A stretch of 13,338 nt of DNA from Christensenella sp. UBA1431 (GTDB lineage Bacteria; Bacillota; Clostridia; Christensenellales; UBA1431). Under the pieces are notes generated by a model. It had not been told where the DNA came from and made no database searches. It saw only the letters and a list, made by a program, of their open reading frames with translations. The position numbers were made by a program, and so were the translations under genes. Numbering within the stretch: position 1 is the first letter of the stretch; each line of letters opens with the position of its first letter. The stretch is taken from the NCBI GenBank assembly GCA_002329665.1, contig DCTV01000051.1, positions 507 through 13,844 on the forward strand, in the 5' to 3' direction. Positions 1 to 6,119 of the stretch are shown here, one piece after another.

Positions 1-328
<328 letters not shown>

Positions 329-462
329 CTATCATATCATGGTGGAGGGGCGCCTTGTTGCCCTTGGCTGTATTCGAGGTTTTGTGCCTAATACGCTCTT
401 TAAATTTGCCTTACGGACGTGAGAGGAGAGTTAGAATTTTTCACCAAAAAAGACGGTCCAGC

Positions 463-506
463 CGAAAAAAACACAAAAACCTCTCATTAGCGATGCTAAA
501 TGAGGC
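463..506 (-). terminator. Intrinsic terminator in the glpK leader (probable attenuator)
   Basis: Read on the minus strand, a hairpin with about 9-10 pairs, a 3-nt loop (ATC) and one bulged base is followed by a T-rich run (GGTTTTTGTGTTTTTTTC). It sits about 85 nt after the predicted start of transcription and about 190 nt before the glpK start codon, so it can regulate glpK as well as end upstream transcripts. In Bacillus the glpFK, glpD and glpTQ leaders carry such terminators, relieved by the RNA-binding antiterminator GlpP. The same mechanism here is inference. On the plus strand the hairpin has only a poor T-run. Confidence 0.65.
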
Positions 507-593
507 TCTCTTTTCTCAGCCTTATACGTCCCTTTATCAGTTATATTATGCATTTACTGAATTTATGCTACTATATTTATGTATGTACCATAA

Positions 594-622
594 ATTATAT
601 AAGCTCCATGTGGAAAATGCAA
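594..622 (-). promoter_or_regulatory. Predicted glpK leader promoter
   Basis: On the minus strand a perfect -10 TATAAT (599-594) follows a -35-like TTGCAT (622-617) with a 17-nt spacer. Transcription would start near 588 and give a leader of about 318 nt before the glpK ATG at 271. The stretch over the -35, TAGAAACGGTTGCA, loosely resembles a CcpA cre box (about 11 of 14 consensus positions), which would suit a glycerol gene, but this is a weak match. The region is AT-rich compared with the surroundings. Confidence 0.55.
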
Positions 623-905
623 CCGTTTCTACTAAAATTTTTTAATAATCTTTCCGGCTGCGGACCCGCGGACAGAAAACGGTGTCCAATCGTGGCGAAC
701 GCATCATAATATGTAAAAAGGGCAGGGTTTTTGTTTGAATGCGGGGAGAATATTGCTTTACACGGATAAACCAACCCCCGACCGACCGGATTCAGCGTAT
801 TATGGATTTATTCAATAACCAAACTTCTCGCCCATGCAATCTGCCGGCCTCGGAGTGCGAAGCGAAAAACCTGGGCAAACCGAAGCGATGCCTCGGCTTT
901 TAACC
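623..905. other. Intergenic stretch without recognised gene
   Basis: Between the glpK promoter and the stop codon of the DUF4309-like lipoprotein I see no convincing coding frame, RNA gene or repeat. The only structure worth naming is the small hairpin at 880-896. Short plus-strand frames entering this stretch lack ribosome sites and protein-like composition. Confidence 0.6.
880..896 (-). terminator. Weak terminator-like hairpin after the mtnA operon
   Basis: A 7-bp stem (CCGAGGC / GCTTCGG, one G-U pair, 3-nt loop) starts about 10 nt after the TGA of the lipoprotein gene. The T-run on the minus strand is poor (TTTGCCC). On the plus strand the same hairpin is followed by CTTTTAA. The position fits the end of the operon; efficiency is doubtful. 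Confidence 0.4.
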
Positions 906-1595
906 TCACCATTCGCGGCCGGGGTCGTCCGCCATCATGTTCACGGTTCCTGCCGGGTAAAAGACCGAGTAGTGGTCGAGCAGCGGGTCGGAATCTTCTG
1001 GTGTCGGTTTCGGGAACACGAGCAGGAGCCTGTATTCCGCGCCGGCGTAGTACCCGATGATCATGTCCGTGGGCGTCGCGGCTTCGTGCGGGGGGGCGCC
1101 GTACTCGTTTTTCACCGCAGAAAGCCGCAGCTGCCCGAGCCGTTCGTCGAAGGAGCGCACCTCGAACACCTGCGCCCCCTTGTTGAACCCGAAAGCCGTA
1201 TCGCGCGTTTCGTAGAGCGCGTACTCCCCCTTCGCGGCCGCGACGTACTCCGAAAAGTCCGGCGCGCCCCAGTCGTCCTCGATCGCGGTCATGTTGGACT
1301 TGAGCGGGTATTCGCAGTTGATCGTCTTCCCCTTTTCGGCTTCCGCCCTGATCTGGACCAGCAGCGCTTTTTGCGCGGCGTCGGGCGTCGTGGCCGCCGC
1401 AGGGGTCGGGGCAGGTGTGGGCGCGGCGGTCGGCAAGGCGGCCGTGGGCAGGGGAGATAGCGTTAAAGTCGCGGTGGCCGGGGCGGACGGGGACGGCACG
1501 TCGGCCGGCCCTTCCACAAGGCAGCCCGTCATAAGGGCGGGGATCATCATTAGCGCCACAAGGGCCGCAAACGTCTTTGCGTGTGTTTTTCTCAT
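906..1595 (-). CDS. DUF4309-like (YjgB-type) lipoprotein
   Basis: Predicted 229-residue membrane-anchored lipoprotein. Seen: a short basic N-terminus, a hydrophobic segment and a lipobox LMTGC with the lipidated Cys at residue 25. A low-complexity Ala/Pro/Thr linker follows (about 30-72), then a globular domain (about 78-229). The domain has the hallmarks I associate with DUF4309/Bacillus YjgB: GKTINCEYPL, a DDWGAPD block, GFNKGAQVFEVRSF, and a closing segment with FYPAG. The molecular function of that family is unknown to me. It starts 30 nt after the aldolase stop, so it is probably the last gene of the mtnA-aldolase operon, although nothing in the protein points to sugar-phosphate metabolism. 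The ATG at 1595 has an AGGGG-type site 9 nt upstream. Existence as a lipoprotein is secure; family assignment is moderate. Confidence 0.8.
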   Translation of the reverse strand: MRKTHAKTFAALVALMMIPALMTGCLVEGPADVPSPSAPATATLTLSPLPTAALPTAAPTPAPTPAAATTPDAAQKALLVQIRAEAEKGKTINCEYPLKSNMTAIEDDWGAPDFSEYVAAAKGEYALYETRDTAFGFNKGAQVFEVRSFDERLGQLRLSAVKNEYGAPPHEAATPTDMIIGYYAGAEYRLLLVFPKPTPEDSDPLLDHYSVFYPAGTVNMMADDPGREW

Positions 1596-1625
1596 CTCCG
1601 GATTCCCCTTTCCCTCCGATGAGCA

Positions 1626-2279
1626 TCAGCCGTCCGTTTTCCCGAACACGTCGCGCCGGATGCGGATTAGCTCGCTTTCCTCCTTCGGGCTTAACTCCCT
1701 TTCGCCGCCGAGCAGCCGGGCATAGAGCGTGATCGCGGCGAAGTGTTCGAGCGTCTCCATCCTGAAATAGGCGTCCATCACGCCCGCCCCTACGGTCAGG
1801 GCGCCGTGGTTGGCCAGCAGCACCGCGCCCGCGTCCCCTATGACACGGACCACGGCTTCCGGCACCTGCTTCGTTGAAGGGGTGCCGTATTCGGAAAACG
1901 CGACCCTTCCCAACGAAAAGACCACCTCGGGCAGGGTCAGCTTGTCCAGCGGAAGGCCGGCCACCGCAAACGCGGTCGCCTTCGGAGGATGCGCGTGAAC
2001 GATGGCCCTAACGTCGTCCCTTATCCTGTAAACGGCCAGATGCATCTTCATTTCGGACGAAGGCCTGAGACGGCCCGACAGCACCTTCCCGTCCCCGTCC
2101 ACCACCACCATCATGCCGGGGTCCATATCGCCCTTGCAGACCCCCGACGGCGTGATGAGGATACGTCCGCCGTCCAGCCGGACGGAGACGTTGCCGTCGT
2201 TTGCGGCCACGAAACCTTTTTTATAGAGGCGTCTCCCCGCTTCTACGATCTCTTCGCGCAATCTCGTTTCGTCTGCCAT
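1626..2279 (-). CDS. Class II aldolase (FucA/Ald2/DrdA-like)
   Basis: A 217-residue zinc-dependent class II aldolase of the L-fuculose-phosphate aldolase family. Seen: the N-terminal substrate-phosphate region NDGNVSVR and TPSGVCKG, the catalytic Glu in SSEMKMH (E76), the zinc pair HAHPP (H95, H97) and the third zinc histidine in NHGA (H158). All catalytic residues are present and the length is normal. It is co-oriented with and 22 nt downstream of an MtnA-type isomerase, the known arrangement for aldolases that split 5-methylthioribulose-1-phosphate or 5-deoxyribulose-1-phosphate into dihydroxyacetone phosphate and a short aldehyde. That substrate is inferred from context; fuculose, rhamnulose and ribulose phosphates cannot be excluded from sequence alone. 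GGAGG 8 nt before the ATG supports the start. Confidence 0.9.
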   Translation of the reverse strand: MADETRLREEIVEAGRRLYKKGFVAANDGNVSVRLDGGRILITPSGVCKGDMDPGMMVVVDGDGKVLSGRLRPSSEMKMHLAVYRIRDDVRAIVHAHPPKATAFAVAGLPLDKLTLPEVVFSLGRVAFSEYGTPSTKQVPEAVVRVIGDAGAVLLANHGALTVGAGVMDAYFRMETLEHFAAITLYARLLGGERELSPKEESELIRIRRDVFGKTDG

Positions 2280-2301
2280 TTTAAAGTCCTCCTTACGCTA
2301 T

Positions 2302-3354
2302 CTAACGCTGTTCGCGCGCGCGCCCGGTCAACGCTTTCAGGCGCTCACCGTAGGGCGGGCAGGCGATGCCCGTTTCGGTGACGATCGAGGTGATGTGCTC
2401 CCACGGCGTCACGTCGAAAGCGGGGTTGTAAACCTTAACGCCCTCCGGCGCGGTCCTCACGCCGAAACCGCAGGTGACCTCGCTTTCATCTCTTTCCTCG
2501 ATCGGGATGTCGCGCCCCGTCGCGCACCCGAGGTCGATCGTGGGCGTGGGGGCAGCGACGTACATCGGGACGCCGAAGTGTTTGGCCAGGACGGACAGGC
2601 CGAAGGTGCCGATCTTGTTGGCTGTGTCTCCGTTGGCCGCCACCCTGTCGCACCCGACCACGACAGCGTCGATGATCCCCTTCGCCATCACTGCGGCGGC
2701 CATGCCGTCACAGATGAGCGTCACGTCCACGCCGCTTTGCCTGAGTTCGTAGGCCGTGAGACGCGCCCCCTGAAGGAGCGGGCGCGTCTCGTCGGCATAA
2801 ACGCGTATGTTCATGCCGCGTTCCTTCGCAAGGTAGACGGGGGCGAGGGCGGTGCCGTAGCCCGACGTCGCCAGTATGCCCGCGTTGCAGTGCGTCAGGA
2901 CCGTGGCGCCGTCGCCGAGGAGCCCCAGGAGGTTTTCGCCGATCGCGCGGTTGATGGAAAGGTCCTCCTCTTCGATCAGGCGGGCCTCGGCTTCCAGCGC
3001 GCGAACGATCTCGGCCGGCGGGCGGCCTTTGAGCTTCGCGGCTTTCGCGGTCATGCGCTCGATCGCCCAGAAGAGGTTGACCGCCGTGGGCCTGGACGAC
3101 GCGAGCCGGTCCGCGGCCCTGCCAAACGCCGCCATGAACGCGCCGTAGCCCGTTTTCGGCGCCGCGTGCGCGGCTATCGCCAACCCGTACGCCGCACAGA
3201 CGCCTATCGCGGGCGCGCCCCGCACCTTCATCGTACGGATCGCGTCGCATACCTCTTCCACGGTTGTGGCTGTCACATACGCCGTGAGGGACGGCAGCCG
3301 CGTCTGGTCGAGGAGCGTGAGCTTTTTGTCCGAATAGGTAAACGCCCGAATCAT
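2302..3354 (-). CDS. mtnA: Methylthioribose-1-phosphate / 5-deoxyribose-1-phosphate isomerase
   Basis: A 350-residue aldose-ketose isomerase of the eIF2B-like MtnA family, which converts 5-methylthioribose-1-phosphate (or 5-deoxyribose-1-phosphate) to the 1-phosphoribulose form. Seen: VRGAPAIGV (44-52), the catalytic Cys in THCNAG (C156), the catalytic Asp in VVGCDRV (D236), then NGDTANKIGTF. The frame is open further upstream to 3453, but the ATG at 3354 is preferred: it has GGAGG 7 nt upstream and gives the normal family start (MIRAFTYSDKKL) and length. It leads an operon with a class II aldolase. No methionine-salvage dehydratase, enolase or dioxygenase genes and no MTA phosphorylase or kinase are in the window, so the substrate could be a 5'-deoxyadenosine product as well as an MTA product. 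Confidence 0.92.
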   Translation of the reverse strand: MIRAFTYSDKKLTLLDQTRLPSLTAYVTATTVEEVCDAIRTMKVRGAPAIGVCAAYGLAIAAHAAPKTGYGAFMAAFGRAADRLASSRPTAVNLFWAIERMTAKAAKLKGRPPAEIVRALEAEARLIEEEDLSINRAIGENLLGLLGDGATVLTHCNAGILATSGYGTALAPVYLAKERGMNIRVYADETRPLLQGARLTAYELRQSGVDVTLICDGMAAAVMAKGIIDAVVVGCDRVAANGDTANKIGTFGLSVLAKHFGVPMYVAAPTPTIDLGCATGRDIPIEERDESEVTCGFGVRTAPEGVKVYNPAFDVTPWEHITSIVTETGIACPPYGERLKALTGRAREQR

Positions 3355-3459
3355 TCGCTTGCCTCCGTATTGAGCATTATGCCGGCAGGGCCGCCCGCCC
3401 TTCATTTTTCCCGGGGGAAGAAAACAATCCTTTACAGGACGCGGCCCGCTCATGCTTTC

Positions 3460-3468
3460 ATCATACCA
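3460..3468 (-). promoter_or_regulatory. Extended -10 promoter candidate for mtnA
   Basis: On the minus strand TGGTATGAT (3468-3460) is an extended -10 element (TGn + TATGAT). There is no good -35, and a GGCGCGCGCC palindrome sits in the spacer. Transcription would begin near 3453, about 100 nt before the mtnA ATG. I see no SAM or S-box riboswitch in this leader. Confidence 0.4.
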
Positions 3469-3600
3469 GACGGCGCGCGCCCGGTACAGGCCCTATACGT
3501 AGTCGCGCGGGCATTTTCAAAAAACGACGCTTAGCGCATCTTGTTTTAAGAAGCCTTTTTTCGCGAATATCAATTATCGGCGTGGTTTGGGAAGGAAATA

Positions 3601-3621
3601 GCGGCCTCGAGCAAAGGCCGC
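3601..3621 (-). terminator. Hairpin with weak T-run after the small ORF
   Basis: A perfect 7-bp stem (GCGGCCT / AGGCCGC, 7-nt loop) lies 22 nt downstream of the stop of the small minus-strand ORF and upstream of the mtnA promoter. The minus-strand sequence after it is TATTTCC, so termination would be weak. The position, separating two minus-strand units, is the main support. Confidence 0.35.
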
Positions 3622-3642
3622 AAAGGAGGGCGCGGATGTTTC

Positions 3643-3858
3643 TCAGCCGTACGTACGCGCAATATAGTCGTTCAGCGCCGCGGTCACCAAGTCTCCCCAG
3701 GAGTTAAAACATGTGCAGGATCGAACAAAAGCTTCAAAGGGCGGGTCCTGAGGTTCGTCGGTCATCAGGGCGTCCGTCATCGACGACGGGCTTGCCTCGA
3801 AGAAATCTCTGAGCGTAGCGAATCCTGAGTGTTTCCTGATAAAGTCGTCGGTTATCAA
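3643..3858 (-). CDS. Small hypothetical protein with uncertain non-ATG start
   Basis: A 71-residue frame read from TTG at 3858. The product has ordinary protein composition: DDFIRKHSGFATLRDFFE near the start, an acidic Pro-containing middle, and NSWGDLVTAALNDYI near the end. It looks like a small soluble helical protein. I do not recognise a function. The frame is open upstream to a stop at 3894-3892 but contains no ATG; CTG at 3873 and TTG at 3858 are the possible starts, neither with a clear ribosome site. ATGs at 3898, 3892 and 3887 lie in other frames; the first follows a GGGGGG run. This may be a real gene with a rare start, or a frameshifted remnant. An extended -10 element lies upstream. 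Confidence 0.45.
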   Translation of the reverse strand: MITDDFIRKHSGFATLRDFFEASPSSMTDALMTDEPQDPPFEAFVRSCTCFNSWGDLVTAALNDYIARTYG

Positions 3859-3946
3859 ATCTGATATTTTCAGGGGTAATCCGGCATAGCATCACCATCC
3901 CCCCAATGAAGATTGTCGCGCCCTCCCGCTGCCTCGTATGTTCAGC

Positions 3947-3955
3947 ATATTAACA
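3947..3955 (-). promoter_or_regulatory. Extended -10 candidate upstream of the small ORF
   Basis: Minus-strand TGTTAATAT (3955-3947) matches the extended -10 pattern TGn + TAATAT. The -35 region (CGGACT, 17-nt spacer) is poor. Transcription would start near 3940 and run toward the small ORF at 3858. Confidence 0.3.
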
Positions 3956-4127
3956 AAAAACACAAGGAAAGTCCGGGTTATTCACGGTTCGCGGAGGACG
4001 CGAATTGTGAAACGGCTATCGGCCTGTCAACCGGGAGCGATCGATTGTCAAGCCAGGGGGCAAGCTTTCCTGCGATTTTTTTGCTGTCCGTTCAGTTCAA
4101 TTCGCCGGGCCGGTGCGCAGGAATAAC

Positions 4128-4143
4128 GGCGCTCATGAGCGCC
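4128..4143. repeat. 16-bp perfect palindrome
   Basis: GGCGCTCATGAGCGCC reads the same on both strands. It lies 44 bp from the larger palindrome at 4187-4230. It could be an operator or a small hairpin; no further evidence. Confidence 0.5.
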
Positions 4144-4186
4144 ATTCATCCTCACAGGTAGGCGCGCAGGACCGCCGACATAGGGA

Positions 4187-4230
4187 TTAATAAGCCCATG
4201 AAAGGCGATCGCCTTTCATGGGCTTATTAA
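4187..4230. terminator. 44-bp perfect palindrome, likely bidirectional terminator hairpin
   Basis: Positions 4187-4208 are the exact reverse complement of 4209-4230. The centre is GGCGATCGCC and the outer ends are TTAATAAGCCC / GGGCTTATTAA. As RNA it would make a stem of about 20 bp with a GATC loop. It begins 38 nt after the stop of the DUF2148 gene (minus strand), the expected place for a terminator, but the outer arm is TTATTAA rather than a clean T-run. A perfect 44-bp palindrome could instead be a protein-binding or recombination site. Confidence 0.6.
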
Positions 4231-4267
4231 CAATAAACAGGACGAACAGTGGTGTTTCACATCTCCG

Positions 4268-4813
4268 CTATTTCTTCGGCAACCTCTTGTCGAAATACGG
4301 GCTTTTCCCCCACGCGGAAATGGGGATGCCGAAAGCGATCTTCGCGTCCTTGCCCAGCAGGCCCAAAGAGAGCACGGCCTTGCCCGCGGTATAGAAGATG
4401 CGGTTGTCCGCGTGGAAATCCGCCGCGATCGCGACCGCGGACCCTAGCGCGATTCCCAGGTCGACGGTGTCGTACACGCATACGCCGCCCTTCTTCGCGC
4501 AGTCCGCGCAGCTTTCGAACCCGCAGTACTGGCAGAAGTGGAGCCCGCGCTGGCTGTATATGGAACCGATGGCCACCAACGCTTCGCTGTCGCGCACGTT
4601 CCGCGCGTCTCTGGAGAAAAGGGCTTCGGCGTCGTGCTCGCGGCCCAGCCTGTCCATTTCGTCGGCAACGGCGAGCAGGTCTTCGCCGGTGATGACGCAG
4701 GTGAGGATGTGGTCGGTACCGTGCGCCTTGGGAGCGGTGCGCGCAGCGACGCACATTTTGTTTGCGATGTCCTGCAGTGCCTGGGTTTCTGCTGTTTTGG
4801 AGTCGTAAATCAT
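4268..4813 (-). CDS. DUF2148 ferredoxin-like protein
   Basis: A 181-residue cytoplasmic protein of the DUF2148 family (ferredoxin domain-containing, function unknown). Seen: an N-terminal part with conserved MCVAARTAPKAHGTD (20-34), then a cysteine cluster C94-x2-C97-x4-C102-x2-C105-x6-C112 that should hold an iron-sulfur cluster. The highly typical stretch YDTVDLGIALGSAVAIAADF and the partly conserved DNRIFYTAGKA follow. The ATG at 4813 is chosen because GAGGTGA lies 6 nt upstream; the frame extends to 4888 without a better site. It has its own strong promoter upstream and a palindromic hairpin downstream, so it is probably monocistronic, although the GntR gene precedes it on the same strand. 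The family is common in anaerobes. Assignment to the family is secure; the role is not known. Confidence 0.88.
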   Translation of the reverse strand: MIYDSKTAETQALQDIANKMCVAARTAPKAHGTDHILTCVITGEDLLAVADEMDRLGREHDAEALFSRDARNVRDSEALVAIGSIYSQRGLHFCQYCGFESCADCAKKGGVCVYDTVDLGIALGSAVAIAADFHADNRIFYTAGKAVLSLGLLGKDAKIAFGIPISAWGKSPYFDKRLPKK

Positions 4814-4918
4814 TTGGGTCACCTCATTTTTAAGTCTTAAATGGTTCGGCTTTTGTCCGGCCTCGCGCCGGCAGCCGCAGTATTCCATACAATAGGGAAA
4901 CGGTCGGTATCCGGTTTC

Positions 4919-4948
4919 ATCTTATTCGCCATTGGGCGGCGGTGTCAA
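4919..4948 (-). promoter_or_regulatory. Strong promoter for the DUF2148 gene
   Basis: On the minus strand a perfect -35 TTGACA (4948-4943) and -10 TAAGAT (4924-4919) are separated by 18 nt. Transcription would start near 4912, giving a leader of about 100 nt. The leader contains a short CCGGC...GCCGG hairpin and a TTTAAGACTTAAA inverted repeat just before the ribosome site. Confidence 0.65.
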
Positions 4949-5038
4949 CCCCCAAACCACAGCCCCGGGCCTCGCGCGGGCGTCATTCGCCGGATGACAA
5001 TCCCGCCAGTCATCGCAAAAGGTTCGCCGCCTAAGGGG

Positions 5039-5773
5039 CTAACCCTCCCAGGACACGTTCTTCGCTATGTTTATTTTGAACTTTTGCCCGGACAGGACCT
5101 GAACGGAACGGTAGAGCGGTATGCCGTCGGTGTCGTAGGTGCATCCCCGCACCAACAACACGGGGGTGTTGGAACGCAGTTCGAGAAGCTTGGCGTCCTG
5201 CTTAAACGGGATCGAGATCTCGATCGTCGCGTCGAAAGAACCGACCTTCAGGTTGAACTTATCTTCGAGCAAATGCGTGATGGACTGCAGGGATGCGCCA
5301 GTTTCCCAGAGCATGGAAGAAAACCGGAAGGGAAAATAGTCCCTTTCGATGATGACGGGTTCGTCGTCCGCGTAGCGGAGGCGTTCCAGGTATACGATCT
5401 TCTCGCCGGGCGCCACCTTGATCACCTTGGCATCGGCCTCGGTCGCCTTGACGATGTTGAGCGCGAGGATCCGGGTGCGCGGCACGATCCCGCTGTCAAG
5501 GCAGTCCGTCGTAAAACTATGGATGCCGACCACATGGCGGTTGTGTTTGGGTGCGCTCACGAACGTCCCGGACCCGTGTATCTTCGTGAGCAAGTCCTCG
5601 TCTGCCAGTTCCTGTATCGCGCGCCTGACGGTGATCCTGCTCACGCCGTAGATACGGATCAGTTCCGCTTCGGACGGGATGCGCTCGCCCACCTGGTATT
5701 TGTGGTTCAGGATATCGGCTTTTATCTCGTTTTTTACCCTCATATAAAGAGGCTCGGACACATCCATGGGCAT
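5039..5773 (-). CDS. GntR-family regulator, HutC subfamily (UTRA domain)
   Basis: A 244-residue transcription factor. Residues about 8-75 form the GntR winged helix: LYMRVKNEIKADI, GERIPSEAEL, YGVSRITVRRAI, and the wing GSGTFV. Residues about 90-238 are the UTRA ligand-binding domain, with ALNIVKATEADAKVI, YLERLRYADDEPVIIERDYFP, and the closing VLLVRGCTYDTDGIPLYRSV. UTRA domains usually sense small phosphorylated or carboxylated metabolites; the ligand here is unknown. ATG 5773 is given; a second ATG at 5767 sits better behind AGGCAGG and is possible. It is divergent from the riboswitch operon and upstream of the DUF2148 gene, either of which it might control in addition to itself. Confidence 0.92.
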   Translation of the reverse strand: MPMDVSEPLYMRVKNEIKADILNHKYQVGERIPSEAELIRIYGVSRITVRRAIQELADEDLLTKIHGSGTFVSAPKHNRHVVGIHSFTTDCLDSGIVPRTRILALNIVKATEADAKVIKVAPGEKIVYLERLRYADDEPVIIERDYFPFRFSSMLWETGASLQSITHLLEDKFNLKVGSFDATIEISIPFKQDAKLLELRSNTPVLLVRGCTYDTDGIPLYRSVQVLSGQKFKINIAKNVSWEG

Positions 5774-5787
5774 CCTGCCTTTTCATT

Positions 5788-5823
5788 TTATAACATTATA
5801 ACACGTATCATAAAAAATGTCTT
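5788..5823 (-). promoter_or_regulatory. GntR gene promoter with operator-like repeat
   Basis: On the minus strand the -35 AAGACA (5823-5818), 17-nt spacer and extended -10 TGTTATAAT (-10 hexamer at 5800-5795) make a near-ideal promoter. The -10 is embedded in a near-palindrome, TTATAACATTATAA (5788-5801), a plausible autoregulatory operator for the downstream GntR protein. Operator function is inference. Confidence 0.65.
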
Positions 5824-5883
5824 CGTTGCGGGCGAACCATCCTTTGAACACACGAGGATATTGTCCATGCTGAGGCGCATAGC

Positions 5884-5912
5884 TTGACGAAGCCTGTATT
5901 TTCGAGTAGTAT
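5884..5912 (+). promoter_or_regulatory. Promoter candidate for the riboswitch operon
   Basis: TTGACG (5884-5889), 17-nt spacer, TAGTAT (5907-5912). The -35 matches 5 of 6 and the -10 matches 4 of 6 consensus bases. TAGTA...TACTA arms flank the -10 and could bind a repressor. Transcription from about 5919 would include the whole aptamer beginning near 5959. Confidence 0.5.
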
Positions 5913-5958
5913 AAATTTACTATTCGGTATATTGTTATCCGAGTTGCATTCCTAATGA

Positions 5959-6076
5959 CCGGCAGGTTTATGGAAGAAAACCGTTAGGGTTTGGACGGAA
6001 ACGTCCAAGCCTCCCATTGCGGAAAGGAAAAACGCAATCGACGGCCTCAAAAGGCGCGTTAACGGTTCCCTGCCGG
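5959..6076 (+). promoter_or_regulatory. Candidate Moco (molybdenum cofactor) riboswitch aptamer
   Basis: The stretch folds by eye into a compact multi-helix RNA. P1 is an 8-bp stem CCGGCAGG (5959-5966) / CCTGCCGG (6069-6076). P2 is AACCGTTA (5979-5986) / TAACGGTT (6060-6067). P3 is TTGGACG (5991-5997) with a GAAA tetraloop and CGTCCAA (6002-6008). P4 is ATTGCG (6016-6021) / CGCAAT (6033-6038). P5 is a short GCC/GGC hairpin (6044-6055). Single-stranded AGGG before P3 and GCCTCCC after it match what I recall of the Moco RNA motif, which senses molybdenum (or tungsten) cofactor. Presence of P3 is thought to favour the Mo form. Downstream genes with molybdopterin-type domains and a MobB homologue support the call. 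Confidence 0.72.
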
Positions 6077-6085
6077 GGAACCGTT
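6061..6085 (+). terminator. Expression-platform hairpin overlapping the aptamer
   Basis: AACGGTTCCC (6061-6070) and GGGAACCGTT (6076-6085) form a perfect 10-bp stem with a 5-nt loop, followed by TATTATG. The left arm uses the same bases as the 3' strands of P2 and most of P1, so this hairpin and the folded aptamer cannot coexist. If it terminates transcription (the T-run is imperfect), ligand binding would turn the operon ON. The ribosome site at about 6104 is not covered by either structure. Confidence 0.55.
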
Positions 6086-6119
6086 TATTATGCTGAATCG
6101 ATACGGGAGGGAAGAAGCG

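Larger units (their letters stand above)
3859..4267. other. Non-coding region with palindromes
   Basis: No credible gene was found in this stretch. It holds a candidate minus-strand extended -10, a 16-bp perfect palindrome and a 44-bp perfect palindrome (all listed separately). Two short plus-strand frames here lack ribosome sites and have Arg/Ser-rich composition typical of chance frames. Confidence 0.55.

Noticed and set aside
808..1626. Long minus-strand and plus-strand frames overlapping the DUF4309-like lipoprotein
   Set aside because: Arg/Gly/Ala-rich shadows produced by high GC; the frame at 906-1595 has a signal peptide, lipobox and ribosome site.
3355..3453. Longer N-terminus of mtnA starting at 3453
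   Set aside because: The extra 33 residues are not family-like; GGAGG and the conserved N-terminus support the ATG at 3354.
2395..3534. 380-residue plus-strand frame antisense to mtnA
   Set aside because: Arg-rich antisense shadow; mtnA on the other strand has its catalytic residues and a proper start.
4054..4082. Plus-strand hairpin followed by seven T, possible end of a small RNA
   Set aside because: The stem depends on three consecutive G-U pairs and no plus-strand promoter was seen upstream.
4841..5887. Long plus-strand frame across the GntR gene
   Set aside because: Antisense shadow of a well-conserved regulator; no ribosome site.
6090..6119. Upstream ATG start for the first lipoprotein
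   Set aside because: It lies just after the riboswitch hairpin without a ribosome site and would place charged residues before the signal peptide; 6120 has GGAGGG.
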